From Microlunatus flavus (GTDB lineage: Bacteria > Actinomycetota > Actinomycetes > Propionibacteriales > Propionibacteriaceae), in assembly GCF_900110855.1 (NCBI RefSeq), contig NZ_FOFA01000002.1, positions 1 through 64,000 on the forward strand: DNA of 64,000 nt. The letters run 5' to 3'. Below the pieces are notes generated by a model. The model was not told where the DNA came from and did not search any database. It saw only the letters and a program-made list of their open reading frames with translations. The translations under genes and the position numbers were made by a program. Of the stretch, positions 47,899 through 56,633 are shown in pieces; positions within the stretch are counted from its first letter, which is position 1; each line of letters begins with the position of its first letter.

Positions 47899-48032
47899 CG
47901 CCGACGTCTGGACGACCAGACGATGACGCCGCCGCGCGACGTCGGCCGGAGCGGAGCCGCCGGCGTCAGCGGGCGGGAGGAAGACGTCGGATCAGAGCGT
48001 CACGAGCGTCGGAGCGAAGCGGAGACAGAAGG
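47899..48032 (-). repeat. Dispersed structured element, copy X
   Basis: Outer stem CCGACGTC/GACGTCGG (47901-47908, 47983-47990) and inner stem TGACGCCG/CGGCGTCA (47924-47931, 47961-47968) with conserved unpaired CTGGACGACC and GGGAGGAA, then a tail with GAGCGAAGCGGAGACAGAA. Copy Y at 58530-58650 has the same order but different stem bases that still pair. Read on the minus strand it is directly 3' of a protein gene, as is copy Y. Confidence 0.75.
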
Positions 48033-48041
48033 CTCGGAGAC

Positions 48042-48845
48042 CTAATCTCCGAAGAAGTCGCCGATCCCGTCGAACATGCTGCCGATCCCGTCACCGATCG
48101 ACTCGAACCCGTCGCCGATTCCCTCGCCCAGGCCGCCGAGCCCGGCGCCGATGCCGCCGAACACGTTGCCGCCGCCGAAGAGCATGCTGCCGATCAGGAC
48201 GCCGGAGAGCATGTCGCTGCCGCTCCAGCGGCCGTAGTAGCCCTGCGCCCAGGGCGCGTACCCGGGGCCGCCCTCCCAGTAGGGCACGCGCTGCGCGCCG
48301 ACCTGGACGGTGCGGATGTACGGGTCGGCGCCGGCGAGCACGCGCTCGGCGTCGGCTGGGCAGGCCGGGACCGAGCGGACCGCGCCGCCCGGGGGAGCCC
48401 AGTCGACGTTCTGCGACGAGGGGCCGTGGGAGGGGTTGAAGAAGCACGGCGGCCGCTTCTGCGGCAGCGGGCGACCGTTCACGCGCGCCTTGACGCAGGC
48501 CACGGCGTACCGGCCGTCCTCGAGGATCTCGGTGACGTGGCGGATCTCGTCGGGCTTGGTGACGGCGTCGAGGGAGCTCTTGGCGTCCTCGTACGCGTCC
48601 AGGGCGCGCTGGTAGTCCTGCTGCATCGCCTCGTCGAGCGGGTGGCCGGCGACGTCGACGTCGAGGCGCTGGAGCTCCTCGCCGAACTTGGTCACGTCTT
48701 CGTCCGCCGCCCGCCGCGAGGTGGAGAGCTGGCTCTCGAGGGCGGCCTGCTCGGCCTGCTGACGCTGGGCGACGGCGTGCCGACGGTAGAGCCCGACACC
48801 CCCGAGGACTGCCGCCACCACGAGCAGCAGAAGGAGGAGATCCAT
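48042..48845 (-). CDS. Membrane-anchored protein with coiled coil and Gly-rich C-terminus
   Basis: A 267-residue protein I do not recognise. It has an N-terminal membrane helix (LLLLLLVVAAVLGGVGLY), a Gln/Ala/Glu-rich coiled-coil segment (residues 25-65), a region with three cysteines (VACVKAR, PPCFFNPSHG, PACPADAER), a Trp/Tyr-rich patch (GGPGYAPWAQGYYGRW), and a Gly/Ile/Phe repeat tail (FGGIGAGLGGLGEGIGDGF). The tail looks like repeats IGDGFESIGDGIGSMFDGIG that could form amphipathic helices. The structured element X lies 9 bp past its stop. Confidence 0.75.
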   Translation of the reverse strand: MDLLLLLLVVAAVLGGVGLYRRHAVAQRQQAEQAALESQLSTSRRAADEDVTKFGEELQRLDVDVAGHPLDEAMQQDYQRALDAYEDAKSSLDAVTKPDEIRHVTEILEDGRYAVACVKARVNGRPLPQKRPPCFFNPSHGPSSQNVDWAPPGGAVRSVPACPADAERVLAGADPYIRTVQVGAQRVPYWEGGPGYAPWAQGYYGRWSGSDMLSGVLIGSMLFGGGNVFGGIGAGLGGLGEGIGDGFESIGDGIGSMFDGIGDFFGD

Positions 48846-49143
48846 GCCTCAAGGATGCCTCCCGGCCTCAAGGGCACCCGCCGTCGTGGGCCGGTTCTTA
48901 CCCACTTCTTGTGGCCCTGCTGTCGCACTCGTTCCTTGTCCGGACAAATTGCGGGCGGCGGAAGCCCGTGCATCCCACGACAGCGTGAGATGGACGGGCT
49001 TGTCCAGCTCTGCAGAGCCGGACCAGCACGAGGAACCTCGGACGAGCGACGCCCGAGGAAGAGGCGGGCCTACGAGCAGCGCCCGCGCGGGGAACCGACC
49101 TCCGAGCGGCGGCGAACCCTCGCCTGCGGACTGCGGGACCCGC
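48846..49143. other. 298-bp intergenic stretch with one palindrome
   Basis: No gene is convincing here. TTGTCCGGACAA at 48936-48947 is a perfect 12-bp palindrome about 90 bp before the membrane-protein start. It may be part of that gene's promoter region. Nothing else recognised. Confidence 0.5.
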
Positions 49144-50952
49144 TCAGGCGTCGACGATCTCGCAGAGCACCGAGCCCGACGTGACGGTCGCCCCGATCTC
49201 GGCGGCGAGGCCGCTGACCGTGCCCGCCCGGTGCGCCGTGAGAGGCTGCTCCATCTTCATCGCCTCGAGCACGACGACCAGGTCGCCGGCCTCGACGTGG
49301 TCGCCGTCGGCGACGGCCACCTTGACGATGGTGCCCTGCATCGGCGAGGTCAGGGCGTTGCCGCTCGGCGCGCTCGCCGCGGCCGTCTTGCGGCGCGACG
49401 GCTTGGCCTTGGGTCCGCCGCCGTTCGACGCCGTCCGTACGGCCCCCGCGCCGAGCCCGGCGGGCAGGACGACCTCGAGGCGGCGGCCGCCGACCTCGAC
49501 GACGACCCGCTCGCGCTCGCCCTCCTCGCTCGCCTCGGCGGTGGCGCCGTGCCAGGGCTGGATCTGGTTGTCGAACTCCGTCTCGATCCAGCGGGTGTGC
49601 ACGCCGAACGTCCCGTCGGCGGCCGTGAACGCCGGGTCGTCGAGCACGACGCGGTCGAACGGCACCACGGTCGGCATCCCGTCCAGCTGCAGCTCGGCGA
49701 GGGCGCGCCGCGACCGGGCCAGCGCCTGCTCGCGGTCCGCGCCGGTGACGATGATCTTGGCGACGAGGGAGTCGAAGCTGCCGGGGACCGTCATGCCCGC
49801 GCGGTAGCCCTCGTCGACGCGCACGCCCGGGCCGTTCGGCGGCACCCAGGTCGTGAGCGTGCCGGGAGCCGGCAGGAAGCCGCGGCCCGGGTCCTCGGCG
49901 TTGATGCGGAACTCGATCGAGTGCCCGCGCGTGACCGGGTCGTCGTAGCCCAGCGCCTCGCCGTCGGCGACCCGGAACATCTCGCGCACGAGGTCGAGGC
50001 CGGTCACCTCCTCCGAGACCGGGTGCTCGACCTGGAGCCGGGTGTTGACCTCGAGGAAGGAGATCGTCCCGTCCTGCCCGACGAGGAACTCGCAGGTCCC
50101 GGCACCGACGTAACCGGCCTCGCGCAGGATCGCCTTGGACGACGTGTACAACCGGTCCATCTGCTCGGCGCTGAGGAACGGCGCGGGCGCCTCCTCCACG
50201 AGCTTCTGGTGGCGCCGCTGCAGCGAGCAGTCGCGGGTGGAGACGACGACGACGTTGCCGTGCGTGTCGGCGATGCACTGGGTCTCGACGTGGCGGGGGC
50301 GGTCGAGGTAGCGCTCGACGAAGCACTCGCCGCGCCCGAACGCCCCGACGGCCTCGCGGACGGCCGACTCGTACAGCTCGGGGATCTCCTCGAGCGTGCG
50401 GGCGACCTTGAGCCCGCGGCCGCCGCCGCCGAAGGCGGCCTTGATCGCCACCGGCAGCCCGAACTCGCGCGCGAACGCGACGACCTCGTCGGCGTCGGCG
50501 ACCGGGTCGGCCGTGCCGGGGACCAGGGGGGCGCCGACCTTCTGCGCGATGTGGCGGGCCTGGACCTTGTCGCCCAGGGCGGTGATCGCCGCGGGCGGCG
50601 GGCCGATCCAGGTGAGCCCTGCCTCGGTCACCGCGGTGGCGAAGTCGGCGTTCTCGGCCAGGAAGCCGTAGCCGGGGTGCACGGCGTCGGCACCGGAACG
50701 GGCGGCGACGTCGAGGATCTTGGCGATGTCGAGGTACGTCTGCGCCGGCGTCGCCCCGCCGAGGGCGTACGCCTCGTCGGCCAGGGTGACGAAGAGCCCG
50801 TCGGCGTCGGCGTCGGCGTAGACCGCGACGCTGGCCAGGCCGGCGTCGGCCGCCGCCCGGATGACGCGGACCGCGATCTCGCCGCGGTTGGCCACGAGGA
50901 CCTTGCTGATGCGTCCCGGGGTGGTGCGTCCCGAACGGCTCGCCTCTGGCAC
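49144..50952 (-). CDS. Biotin-dependent acyl-CoA carboxylase alpha subunit (biotin carboxylase + BCCP)
   Basis: A 602-residue protein fusing biotin carboxylase to the biotin carrier domain, as in AccA/BccA of actinobacteria. It carboxylates biotin with ATP and bicarbonate; a separate beta subunit (not in the window) then makes malonyl- or methylmalonyl-CoA. Motifs: [18 protein letters not shown] at the start, ATP-grasp [10 protein letters not shown] (near residue 173), [20 protein letters not shown], and EAMKMEQP with biotinyl Lys566. GTG 50952 follows GGAGGAAG. A Lys/Ala-rich linker links the domains. Confidence 0.93.
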   Translation of the reverse strand: MPEASRSGRTTPGRISKVLVANRGEIAVRVIRAAADAGLASVAVYADADADGLFVTLADEAYALGGATPAQTYLDIAKILDVAARSGADAVHPGYGFLAENADFATAVTEAGLTWIGPPPAAITALGDKVQARHIAQKVGAPLVPGTADPVADADEVVAFAREFGLPVAIKAAFGGGGRGLKVARTLEEIPELYESAVREAVGAFGRGECFVERYLDRPRHVETQCIADTHGNVVVVSTRDCSLQRRHQKLVEEAPAPFLSAEQMDRLYTSSKAILREAGYVGAGTCEFLVGQDGTISFLEVNTRLQVEHPVSEEVTGLDLVREMFRVADGEALGYDDPVTRGHSIEFRINAEDPGRGFLPAPGTLTTWVPPNGPGVRVDEGYRAGMTVPGSFDSLVAKIIVTGADREQALARSRRALAELQLDGMPTVVPFDRVVLDDPAFTAADGTFGVHTRWIETEFDNQIQPWHGATAEASEEGERERVVVEVGGRRLEVVLPAGLGAGAVRTASNGGGPKAKPSRRKTAAASAPSGNALTSPMQGTIVKVAVADGDHVEAGDLVVVLEAMKMEQPLTAHRAGTVSGLAAEIGATVTSGSVLCEIVDA

Positions 50953-51104
50953 GTGGCTCTTCCTCCCGCGGTGGCGCCCTCGGCTCCCGCGTCGGAGGAG
51001 TCTAGTGGTCGGGCGCCCGCACGGTGCCGGGCGCACCGGGCGCTGACCGCCGGTGGTGCGACGGGGGCCGTCCCGGTCGGCGCGACCTGTGCGAGGCTGC
51101 ACCC

Positions 51105-51704
51105 GTGGCCCGAGACGACGCGCCCAGCGAGCAGGACGGCGACCAGGACGGGGCGGCGACGCCCGACGACAAGGACTGGACCTGGGTCCTGCAGCGACGC
51201 TGCGACGAGTGCGGCGCAGAGGTCTCGACCGTGGGCCGCGACGAGCTCGGGGAACGCTTCTTCGTCGCCGCGGAGGAGTGGGTGGCGATCCTCGAGGAGA
51301 ACCCGGCCGTCGAGGTCCGCCCCGCGCCGGGCGTCTGGTCGCCGCTGGAGTACGGCGCGCACGTCCGCGACGTCTACGCGATGACGAGCGAGCGCCTCGA
51401 CCTGCTCCTGACCGCCGACGACCCGGTCTTCGCGAACTGGGACCAGGACGAGGCCGCGCGCGAGGGCCGCTACGCCGAGCAGGACCCCGAGCAGGTCGCC
51501 GACGAGCTCGAGGCGGCGGCGCAGCGGCTCGTGAGCGAGATCGCCGAGATCGAGCCCGGGGCCTGGGGGCGTACGGGTACGCGGTCGAACGGCTCGCCCT
51601 TCACGGTGGAGACGCTGCTGCAGTACGTCCTGCACGACGTGGTCCACCACCTGTGGGACGTCACCGGCCAGCAGGACGCGGCAGCCTCGCTCCAGCTGGG
51701 CTGA
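51105..51704 (+). CDS. DinB family protein (DinB_2 type)
   Basis: A 199-residue protein of the DinB/YfiT four-helix bundle. Conserved His positions are [12 protein letters not shown] and [14 protein letters not shown]. An unusual N-terminus (residues 25-45) contains CDECG-like [12 protein letters not shown]. Acts perhaps as a metal-dependent thiol transferase; the substrate is unknown. GTG start; a GAGGCT six bases upstream suggests a leaderless start. Divergent from the carboxylase gene. Confidence 0.8.
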   Translation: MARDDAPSEQDGDQDGAATPDDKDWTWVLQRRCDECGAEVSTVGRDELGERFFVAAEEWVAILEENPAVEVRPAPGVWSPLEYGAHVRDVYAMTSERLDLLLTADDPVFANWDQDEAAREGRYAEQDPEQVADELEAAAQRLVSEIAEIEPGAWGRTGTRSNGSPFTVETLLQYVLHDVVHHLWDVTGQQDAAASLQLG

Positions 51705-51757
51705 CCTGCAGCGGGGACCGACGTACGGCTGGGCCGACCCGCCCCGACCGGTCCGGC

Positions 51758-52231
51758 TCAGCCCGCTGCGGCGGCCTCGAGCGCGGCGACGTCCAGCTTC
51801 TTCATGCCGAGCATCGCCCGCATGGCCCGGCTCGCGCGGGCGGGGTCCGGGTCGGCGAGCAGCTCGTTCAGGACCCGGGGCACGACCTGCCACGACACGC
51901 CGAACTTGTCGCGGCACCACCCGCACTGGCTCTCCTCGCCGCCGTCGCCGACGAAGGTGTCCCAGTAGCGGTCGACCTCCGCCTGGTCGGCGCAGTCGAC
52001 CTGCAGCGAGAAGGCCTCGTCGAGCGTGAACTCGGGCCCGCCGTTCAGGAAGGTGTACGGGCGCCCGTCCAGCACGAGCTCGACGGTCAGCACCTGGCCC
52101 TCGCGGTCGGGGTTCTCCGCGCCCCAGCGGCTGAGGCTGGTGATCCTGCTGTCGGGGAACAGCGCGACGTAGAAGTTCGCGGCGTCCTCGCCCTGGGTGT
52201 CGAACCACAGGCACGGCGTGATGGCACTCAT
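51758..52231 (-). CDS. VOC-family protein (PhnB / 3-demethylubiquinone methyltransferase-like fold)
   Basis: A 157-residue small protein. TPCLWFDTQGEDAANFYVAL is the family opening, followed by PYTFLNGGPEFTLDEAFSLQ and CGWCRDKFGVSWQVVPRVL, the typical paired beta-alpha-beta-beta-beta modules. Metal and substrate residues vary, and no enzyme function is established for this branch. ATG 52231 follows GAGGAGG. The product lies next to the 25-bp palindrome. Confidence 0.88.
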   Translation of the reverse strand: MSAITPCLWFDTQGEDAANFYVALFPDSRITSLSRWGAENPDREGQVLTVELVLDGRPYTFLNGGPEFTLDEAFSLQVDCADQAEVDRYWDTFVGDGGEESQCGWCRDKFGVSWQVVPRVLNELLADPDPARASRAMRAMLGMKKLDVAALEAAAAG

Positions 52232-52290
52232 CGGTCCTCCTCGGGATGGCGGGTCATCAGGTACGACCTCGCCGCGTCGGGTCACTCATC

Positions 52291-52315
52291 GGCGCCCGGC
52301 AAATTGCCTGGCGCC
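52291..52315. promoter_or_regulatory. 25-bp near-perfect palindrome in a divergent promoter region
   Basis: GGCGCC at each end and GGCAA-A-TTGCC in the centre give only one mismatch in 12 paired positions. It lies 60 bp upstream of the VOC gene start and 29 bp upstream of the hypothetical gene at 52344. A good repressor or two-way operator candidate; a terminator is unlikely because both genes read away from it. Confidence 0.65.
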
Positions 52316-52343
52316 CACGTGACCGGCGCGGTTCGCTGGGGCG

Positions 52344-52697
52344 GTGCTGCCCACCACCTGGACGCCGTACCGGCGCGCGGAGGACGACGAGCTGCTCGGC
52401 CACCTCGAGGACCGCGGGGACGGCGTCGTCCCGCTGACCCTCTTCGGGGCGCCGCTGGCTGCGCCGGGCACCCGCGCCGAGGCCGAGGCCGTGCTGGACG
52501 CGCGGGGGCTGGCCAGCCTCGCCGAGCCCTGGCTGCTCCGGCAGGCCGATGGCGTGGAGGTCCGGGTGGCGGTCGTGGCCGCGTACCCGGACCGGGTGCT
52601 TGTGGTGCCCGCGCCGTACGGGTACGCCGACCCCGCCGAGCGGACGGTGGTCGTCGCCGCCGAGGACGGAGCGGTCCTGCTCAGGCCGTACGCCTGA
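52344..52697 (+). CDS. Hypothetical protein
   Basis: A 117-residue protein starting MLPTTWTPYRRAEDDELLGH, then GVVPLTLFGAPLAAPGTRAE and strands ending VLVVPAPYGYADPAERTVVV. No domain recognised; no membrane helix. Acidic with alternating strands and helices, likely a small soluble protein. Lies after the 25-bp palindrome, which may control it. Converges with the DctA gene. Confidence 0.65.
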   Translation: MLPTTWTPYRRAEDDELLGHLEDRGDGVVPLTLFGAPLAAPGTRAEAEAVLDARGLASLAEPWLLRQADGVEVRVAVVAAYPDRVLVVPAPYGYADPAERTVVVAAEDGAVLLRPYA

Positions 52698-52732
52698 GCA
52701 GGGCCGCTCGTCGAGATCGCCGGCCAGGGGCC

Positions 52733-54160
52733 TCAGCGGGCGCCGACCAGCTCCCTGCTGCGGTCGTCCGGCGCCGGGGCCGGGGCGGTGCCGTGGTCGT
52801 CGACGAGGTTGGCCTCGTCGAAGGGGAGCTCGCCGGCGAAGACCCGGCGGGCCCGGTCGGCGTCGAAGCTGCGGGTCCAGCGCCCGACGATCAGGGTGGC
52901 GACGGCGTTGCCGGAGAAGTTCGTCACCGCGCGGGCCTCGGACATGAAGCGGTCGATGCCCACGATGAGCCCGACCCCGTCGACCAGGTCGGGGCGGTGC
53001 GAGGCGAGGCCGCCGGCCAGGGTGGCCAGCCCGGCGCCGGTGACGCCCGCGGCGCCCTTGGACGCGATCATCATGAACACCAGCAGCGAGATCTGCTCGC
53101 CCGCACCCAGCGGGCTGCCCTGCGCGCTGGCCACGAACAGCGAGGCCATCGTCAGGTAGATCGCGGTGCCGTCGAGGTTGAAGGAGTAGCCCGTCGGCAC
53201 GACGACGCCGACCGTGGAGCGCGAGACGCCGAGATGTTCCATCTTGGCGATCAGGCGGGGCAGCGCCGACTCCGAGGAGGAGGTCGACACGATCAGCAGG
53301 TACTCGCGGCCCAGGTAGCGCAGCAGCGAGAAGATGCTGACGCCGGTGATCGCCTTGAGCAGCAGGCCCAGCACGACGAACACGAAGAGCGCGCAGGCGA
53401 TGTAGAAGGCGATCATGAGCACGGCCAGGCTCTTGAGCGCGGCCACCCCGGTGCTGCCGACCACCGCGGCGATGGCGCCGAAGGCCCCGATCGGCGCGAG
53501 CCACATGATCATGGACAGGATCCGGAACACGAGCTTCTGCAGGTGGCCGATGCCGCGCAGCACCGGCTCGCCCGCGGCGCCCATGCCCTGCAGCGCGAAG
53601 CCGACCAGCAGCGCGACGAGGAGCGTCTGCAGCACGGTCTCGGTGGTGAAGGCCGAGAACAGCGTGGTGGGGATGATGTTGAGGATGAACTCGGCGGTGC
53701 TGAGCTTCTCCGCCGGTGCCTGCGCCGCGCCGACCTTGGCCGCGGCGTCGGTGAGGCGGAGCCCCTCCCCGGGGTGGATGATGTTGCCGACCGCGAGGCC
53801 GATGGCCAGCGCGAAGGTCGACATCACGAGGAAGTAGGCGAGCGCGAGGCCGCCGGCCTTGCCGACCTGCGACGCCTTGCGGACCGAGCCGATGCCCAGC
53901 ACGATCGTGCAGAAGATCACCGGCGCGATCATCATCTTGATCAGCGCGACGAAGCCGGTGCCGAGCGGCTTGAGCGCCTTGCCGAGGTCCGGGGCCACGA
54001 AGCCCACGAGGATGCCGAGCCCGACCGCGACGATCACGGCGATGTAGAGGAAGTGGGTGCGGTCGCGCTTCGTCGCCGGCGCCTGCGGCTCCCCGGCGGC
54101 CTCCAGGGCGTCGCGGGTGTCGGACGGCGGCGGCGAGGACGGTCCCGTGGACGCGCTCAT
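52733..54160 (-). CDS. dctA: Dicarboxylate/cation symporter (DctA, DAACS family)
   Basis: A 475-residue membrane transporter taking up succinate, fumarate, malate or glutamate-like acids with protons or sodium. Family signatures: KMMIAPVIFCTIVLGIGSV near the first hairpin, STSSSESALPRLIAKM (the Ser-rich hairpin loop), VVPTGYSFNLDGTAIYLTMA and GIDRFMSEARAVTNFSGNAVA at the end. AGGAG before the ATG. Divergent from a CitA/CitB-type two-component pair, the usual arrangement for a dicarboxylate-induced transporter. Confidence 0.92.
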   Translation of the reverse strand: MSASTGPSSPPPSDTRDALEAAGEPQAPATKRDRTHFLYIAVIVAVGLGILVGFVAPDLGKALKPLGTGFVALIKMMIAPVIFCTIVLGIGSVRKASQVGKAGGLALAYFLVMSTFALAIGLAVGNIIHPGEGLRLTDAAAKVGAAQAPAEKLSTAEFILNIIPTTLFSAFTTETVLQTLLVALLVGFALQGMGAAGEPVLRGIGHLQKLVFRILSMIMWLAPIGAFGAIAAVVGSTGVAALKSLAVLMIAFYIACALFVFVVLGLLLKAITGVSIFSLLRYLGREYLLIVSTSSSESALPRLIAKMEHLGVSRSTVGVVVPTGYSFNLDGTAIYLTMASLFVASAQGSPLGAGEQISLLVFMMIASKGAAGVTGAGLATLAGGLASHRPDLVDGVGLIVGIDRFMSEARAVTNFSGNAVATLIVGRWTRSFDADRARRVFAGELPFDEANLVDDHGTAPAPAPDDRSRELVGAR

Positions 54161-54342
54161 GGGTGCTCCTGGTCAGCTCTGACGGGTGCGCCGGGTGGCG
54201 TGGGTCTGATCCTGGGACGGGCCTGCGACGCGCCGCCCCCTTGCGTTCGTTGAGTTCACGAGCGCGCGCGTCCCTTCCTCGCGGGCGCCCGGCGCGGGCA
54301 CACTGACCGTCGTGAGCCGGTCGTACGCGTCGTGAGCAGGCC

Positions 54343-55932
54343 GTGAACCTGCGGGCGCGCCTCGCGGCGCAGAGCGTGGCCGTGCAGATCCTGCTGCTGC
54401 AGGTCGTCGTCGTGGCGGCCGTCGTCAGCGTCGGGTCCGCCCTCGCCCTGGCCGACGCGCGCGGCGACCAGCGCCGTGAGGCGGAGACGGCCACGCTGCT
54501 CGTCGCCCACACCGTCGCCACCACCCCCGACGTCGTCGACGCCGTGGCCGACGCCGACCCGACCGTCGCGCTGCAGCCGTACGCGCTCGCCGTGCAGCGC
54601 CAGACCGGCACCGACTTCATCGTGATCATGTCGACGGCCGGACGGCGCTGGACCCACCCGGACCCCGCGCAGATCGGCGGGACGTTCCGCGGGACGATCG
54701 CGGGCGCGGTCGAGGGGCGCGACGTCACCGAGGAGTACGCCGGCACGCTCGGCCCGTCGGTCCGCTCCGTGGTGCCCGTGCGTCGCGACGGGCAGGTCGT
54801 CGCGCTCGTCGGCGTCGGGATCACGACCGAGCGGCTGAGCCGCTCGTTCTGGCCCAGCCTGCTGCCCATCGGCCTGGCCGCGCTCGCCGTCCTCGCGGTC
54901 GGGACCATCGGCGCCGCGCTGGTCAGCCGCCGCGTACGCCGCCAGACCGGCGGCCTGCCCGAGCAGGAGCTGGCCCGCATGCTCGACTACCACGACGCGG
55001 TCCTGCACTCGGTGCGCGAGGGCATCGTCCTGGTGGGGCTCGACCACCGCGTGCGCCTGGTCAACGACGAGGCGCGGCGGCTCCTGGGCGCCGACCCCGA
55101 GGTCGGCCAGCCGGTCGGGCCGGAGCTCCCGGAGGCGCTCGCCGCGACCATGGCCTCGCCGCGCGACGTGCGCGACGAGTGGCACCTCGTCGGCGACCGG
55201 ATCCTCGTGGTCAACCACACGACGGCCCGCTGGCGCGGCCGGGCGCTCGGCACGGTGACCACGCTGCGCGACCGCACCGAGCTCCAGGCCGCGACCCGCG
55301 AGCTCGACTCGGTGCGGGGCCTCGCCGACGCGCTGCACGCCCAGGTGCACGAGTCCGGCAACCGGATGCACACCGTGGTCTCGCTCATGGAGCTCGGCCG
55401 GACCGACGAGGCGATCGGCTTCGCGACGGGCGAGCTCGAGCGCGGCGGCCGGCTCGACGCCGAGATCGCCGAGCAGGTGGGCGACCCCGTCGTGGCCGCG
55501 CTGCTGCTGGGCAAGACCGCCCAGGCGACCGAGCGGGGCGCCGAGCTCCGTCTCGGCGCCGGCTCGCGGGTGGAGGCGCACACGTTCGACGAGCACGACC
55601 TGCTGACGCTGCTCGGCAACCTCGTCGACAACGCGCTCGACGCCGCCCTCGGCACGGCCGACCGGCGACCCGCCGTGGTGCAGGTCGACCTGCAGCTCCA
55701 CGGACCGGTTCTGCGGCTCGCCGTGGAGGACAGCGGCGGCGGCGTGGACCCGGCCGACCGCGACCAGATCGTGCGGCGGGGGTGGTCCACCAAGTCGACC
55801 GACTCCGTCGCCGGCCGCGGGCTCGGGCTCGCGCTCGTCCTGCAGACCGTGCGCCGGCTCGGCGGGCGGCTGGAGATCGGCGAGAGCCCGCTCGGCGGGG
55901 CACGGTTCGTCGTGGTCGTGGGGGAGCGCTGA
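54343..55932 (+). CDS. Sensor histidine kinase, CitA/DcuS type
   Basis: A 529-residue membrane sensor. A helix (VAVQILLLQVVVVAAVVSVG) precedes an external sensor domain of the CitA/DcuS (PASC) type, with TGTDFIVIMSTAGRRWTHPDP resembling family sensors of C4-dicarboxylates. A second helix, an internal PAS domain (YHDAVLHSVREGIVLVGLDH), a Spo0B-type phosphoacceptor QVHESGNRMHTV (His336) and an ATPase domain (NLVDNALDAAL, DSGGGVDP, GRGLGLALV) follow. Likely senses a dicarboxylate to control the divergent dctA. Stop shared with the next start (TGATG). Confidence 0.9.
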   Translation: MNLRARLAAQSVAVQILLLQVVVVAAVVSVGSALALADARGDQRREAETATLLVAHTVATTPDVVDAVADADPTVALQPYALAVQRQTGTDFIVIMSTAGRRWTHPDPAQIGGTFRGTIAGAVEGRDVTEEYAGTLGPSVRSVVPVRRDGQVVALVGVGITTERLSRSFWPSLLPIGLAALAVLAVGTIGAALVSRRVRRQTGGLPEQELARMLDYHDAVLHSVREGIVLVGLDHRVRLVNDEARRLLGADPEVGQPVGPELPEALAATMASPRDVRDEWHLVGDRILVVNHTTARWRGRALGTVTTLRDRTELQAATRELDSVRGLADALHAQVHESGNRMHTVVSLMELGRTDEAIGFATGELERGGRLDAEIAEQVGDPVVAALLLGKTAQATERGAELRLGAGSRVEAHTFDEHDLLTLLGNLVDNALDAALGTADRRPAVVQVDLQLHGPVLRLAVEDSGGGVDPADRDQIVRRGWSTKSTDSVAGRGLGLALVLQTVRRLGGRLEIGESPLGGARFVVVVGER

Positions 55933-56606
55933 TGGTCTACCGGGCCGTCGTCGTCGAGGACGAGGAGACCGCCGGGGCGGCGCACGCGGCGTACCTGGAA
56001 CGTCTCGGCTTCGAGGTCGTCGGGGTCGCCCGCTCGGGCCGGGACGCGGTGCGGACCCTCGCCCGCCACACCGACGTCGACCTCGTGCTGCTCGACCTCA
56101 AGCTCCCCGACACCCACGGGCTGCAGCTGCTCGCGCACCTCCGCGTCGCGGGGGTGGACGCCGACGTGATCGCCGTGACCTCGGTGCGCGAGGTGGAGGC
56201 CGTGCGGCAGGCGGTCTCGCAGGGCGTGGTGGCGTACCTGATCAAGCCGTTCAGCTTCGCCGCGTTCAAGACCAAGATCGAGCAGTACGTCGCCTACCGC
56301 GACCAGCTCGACGCGCAGCCGACGTCGGTGGCGCAGTCGGACGTGGACGCGATGCTGCGCACCCTGCGCCCGCACCGCAGCGCCGAGGCGCTGCCCAAGG
56401 GGCTGAGCCCCGAGACCGTCGGGCTCGTCGTCCGCGCCGTGCAGGACGGCGGGCCGCTCTCGGCCGGCGAGGCGGCCGAGCGGGTCGGGACCTCGCGCGT
56501 CACCGCCCGGCGCTACCTCGAGCACCTGGTCGACACCGGCGTCGCCGAGCGCAGGACGCGGCACGGCGGGTCGGGGCGTCCGGAGATCGAATACGTCTGG
56601 CGGTGA
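55932..56606 (+). CDS. Response regulator, CitB/DcuR type
   Basis: A 224-residue receiver protein with phosphorylated Asp55 (VLLDLKLPD), the switch residues VTSVR and the Lys of LIKPF, and a C-terminal DNA-binding helix-turn-helix (AGEAAERVGTSRVTARRYLE then HLVDTGVAERRTRHG) of the CitB/DcuR type. Starts one base before the kinase stop, so the two are translated together. Likely activates dctA upon dicarboxylate sensing. Confidence 0.92.
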   Translation: MVYRAVVVEDEETAGAAHAAYLERLGFEVVGVARSGRDAVRTLARHTDVDLVLLDLKLPDTHGLQLLAHLRVAGVDADVIAVTSVREVEAVRQAVSQGVVAYLIKPFSFAAFKTKIEQYVAYRDQLDAQPTSVAQSDVDAMLRTLRPHRSAEALPKGLSPETVGLVVRAVQDGGPLSAGEAAERVGTSRVTARRYLEHLVDTGVAERRTRHGGSGRPEIEYVWR

Positions 56607-56633
56607 CGGCCCGCGGGGTGGTGGGGTGACGGG

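Noticed and set aside
48692-48973. 93-codon ORF upstream of the membrane-protein gene
   Set aside because: No family motif, overlaps the N-terminal part of the real gene in another frame, no ribosome site.
51708-51770. CAGCGGG/CCCGCTG hairpin between DinB and VOC genes
   Set aside because: Short arms with a long loop, one arm inside the VOC coding sequence; weaker than the other terminators.
51053-54253. Open frame of 1066 codons on the plus strand
   Set aside because: Overlaps the VOC, DctA and DinB genes in other frames; Arg/Gly-rich with no family motif.
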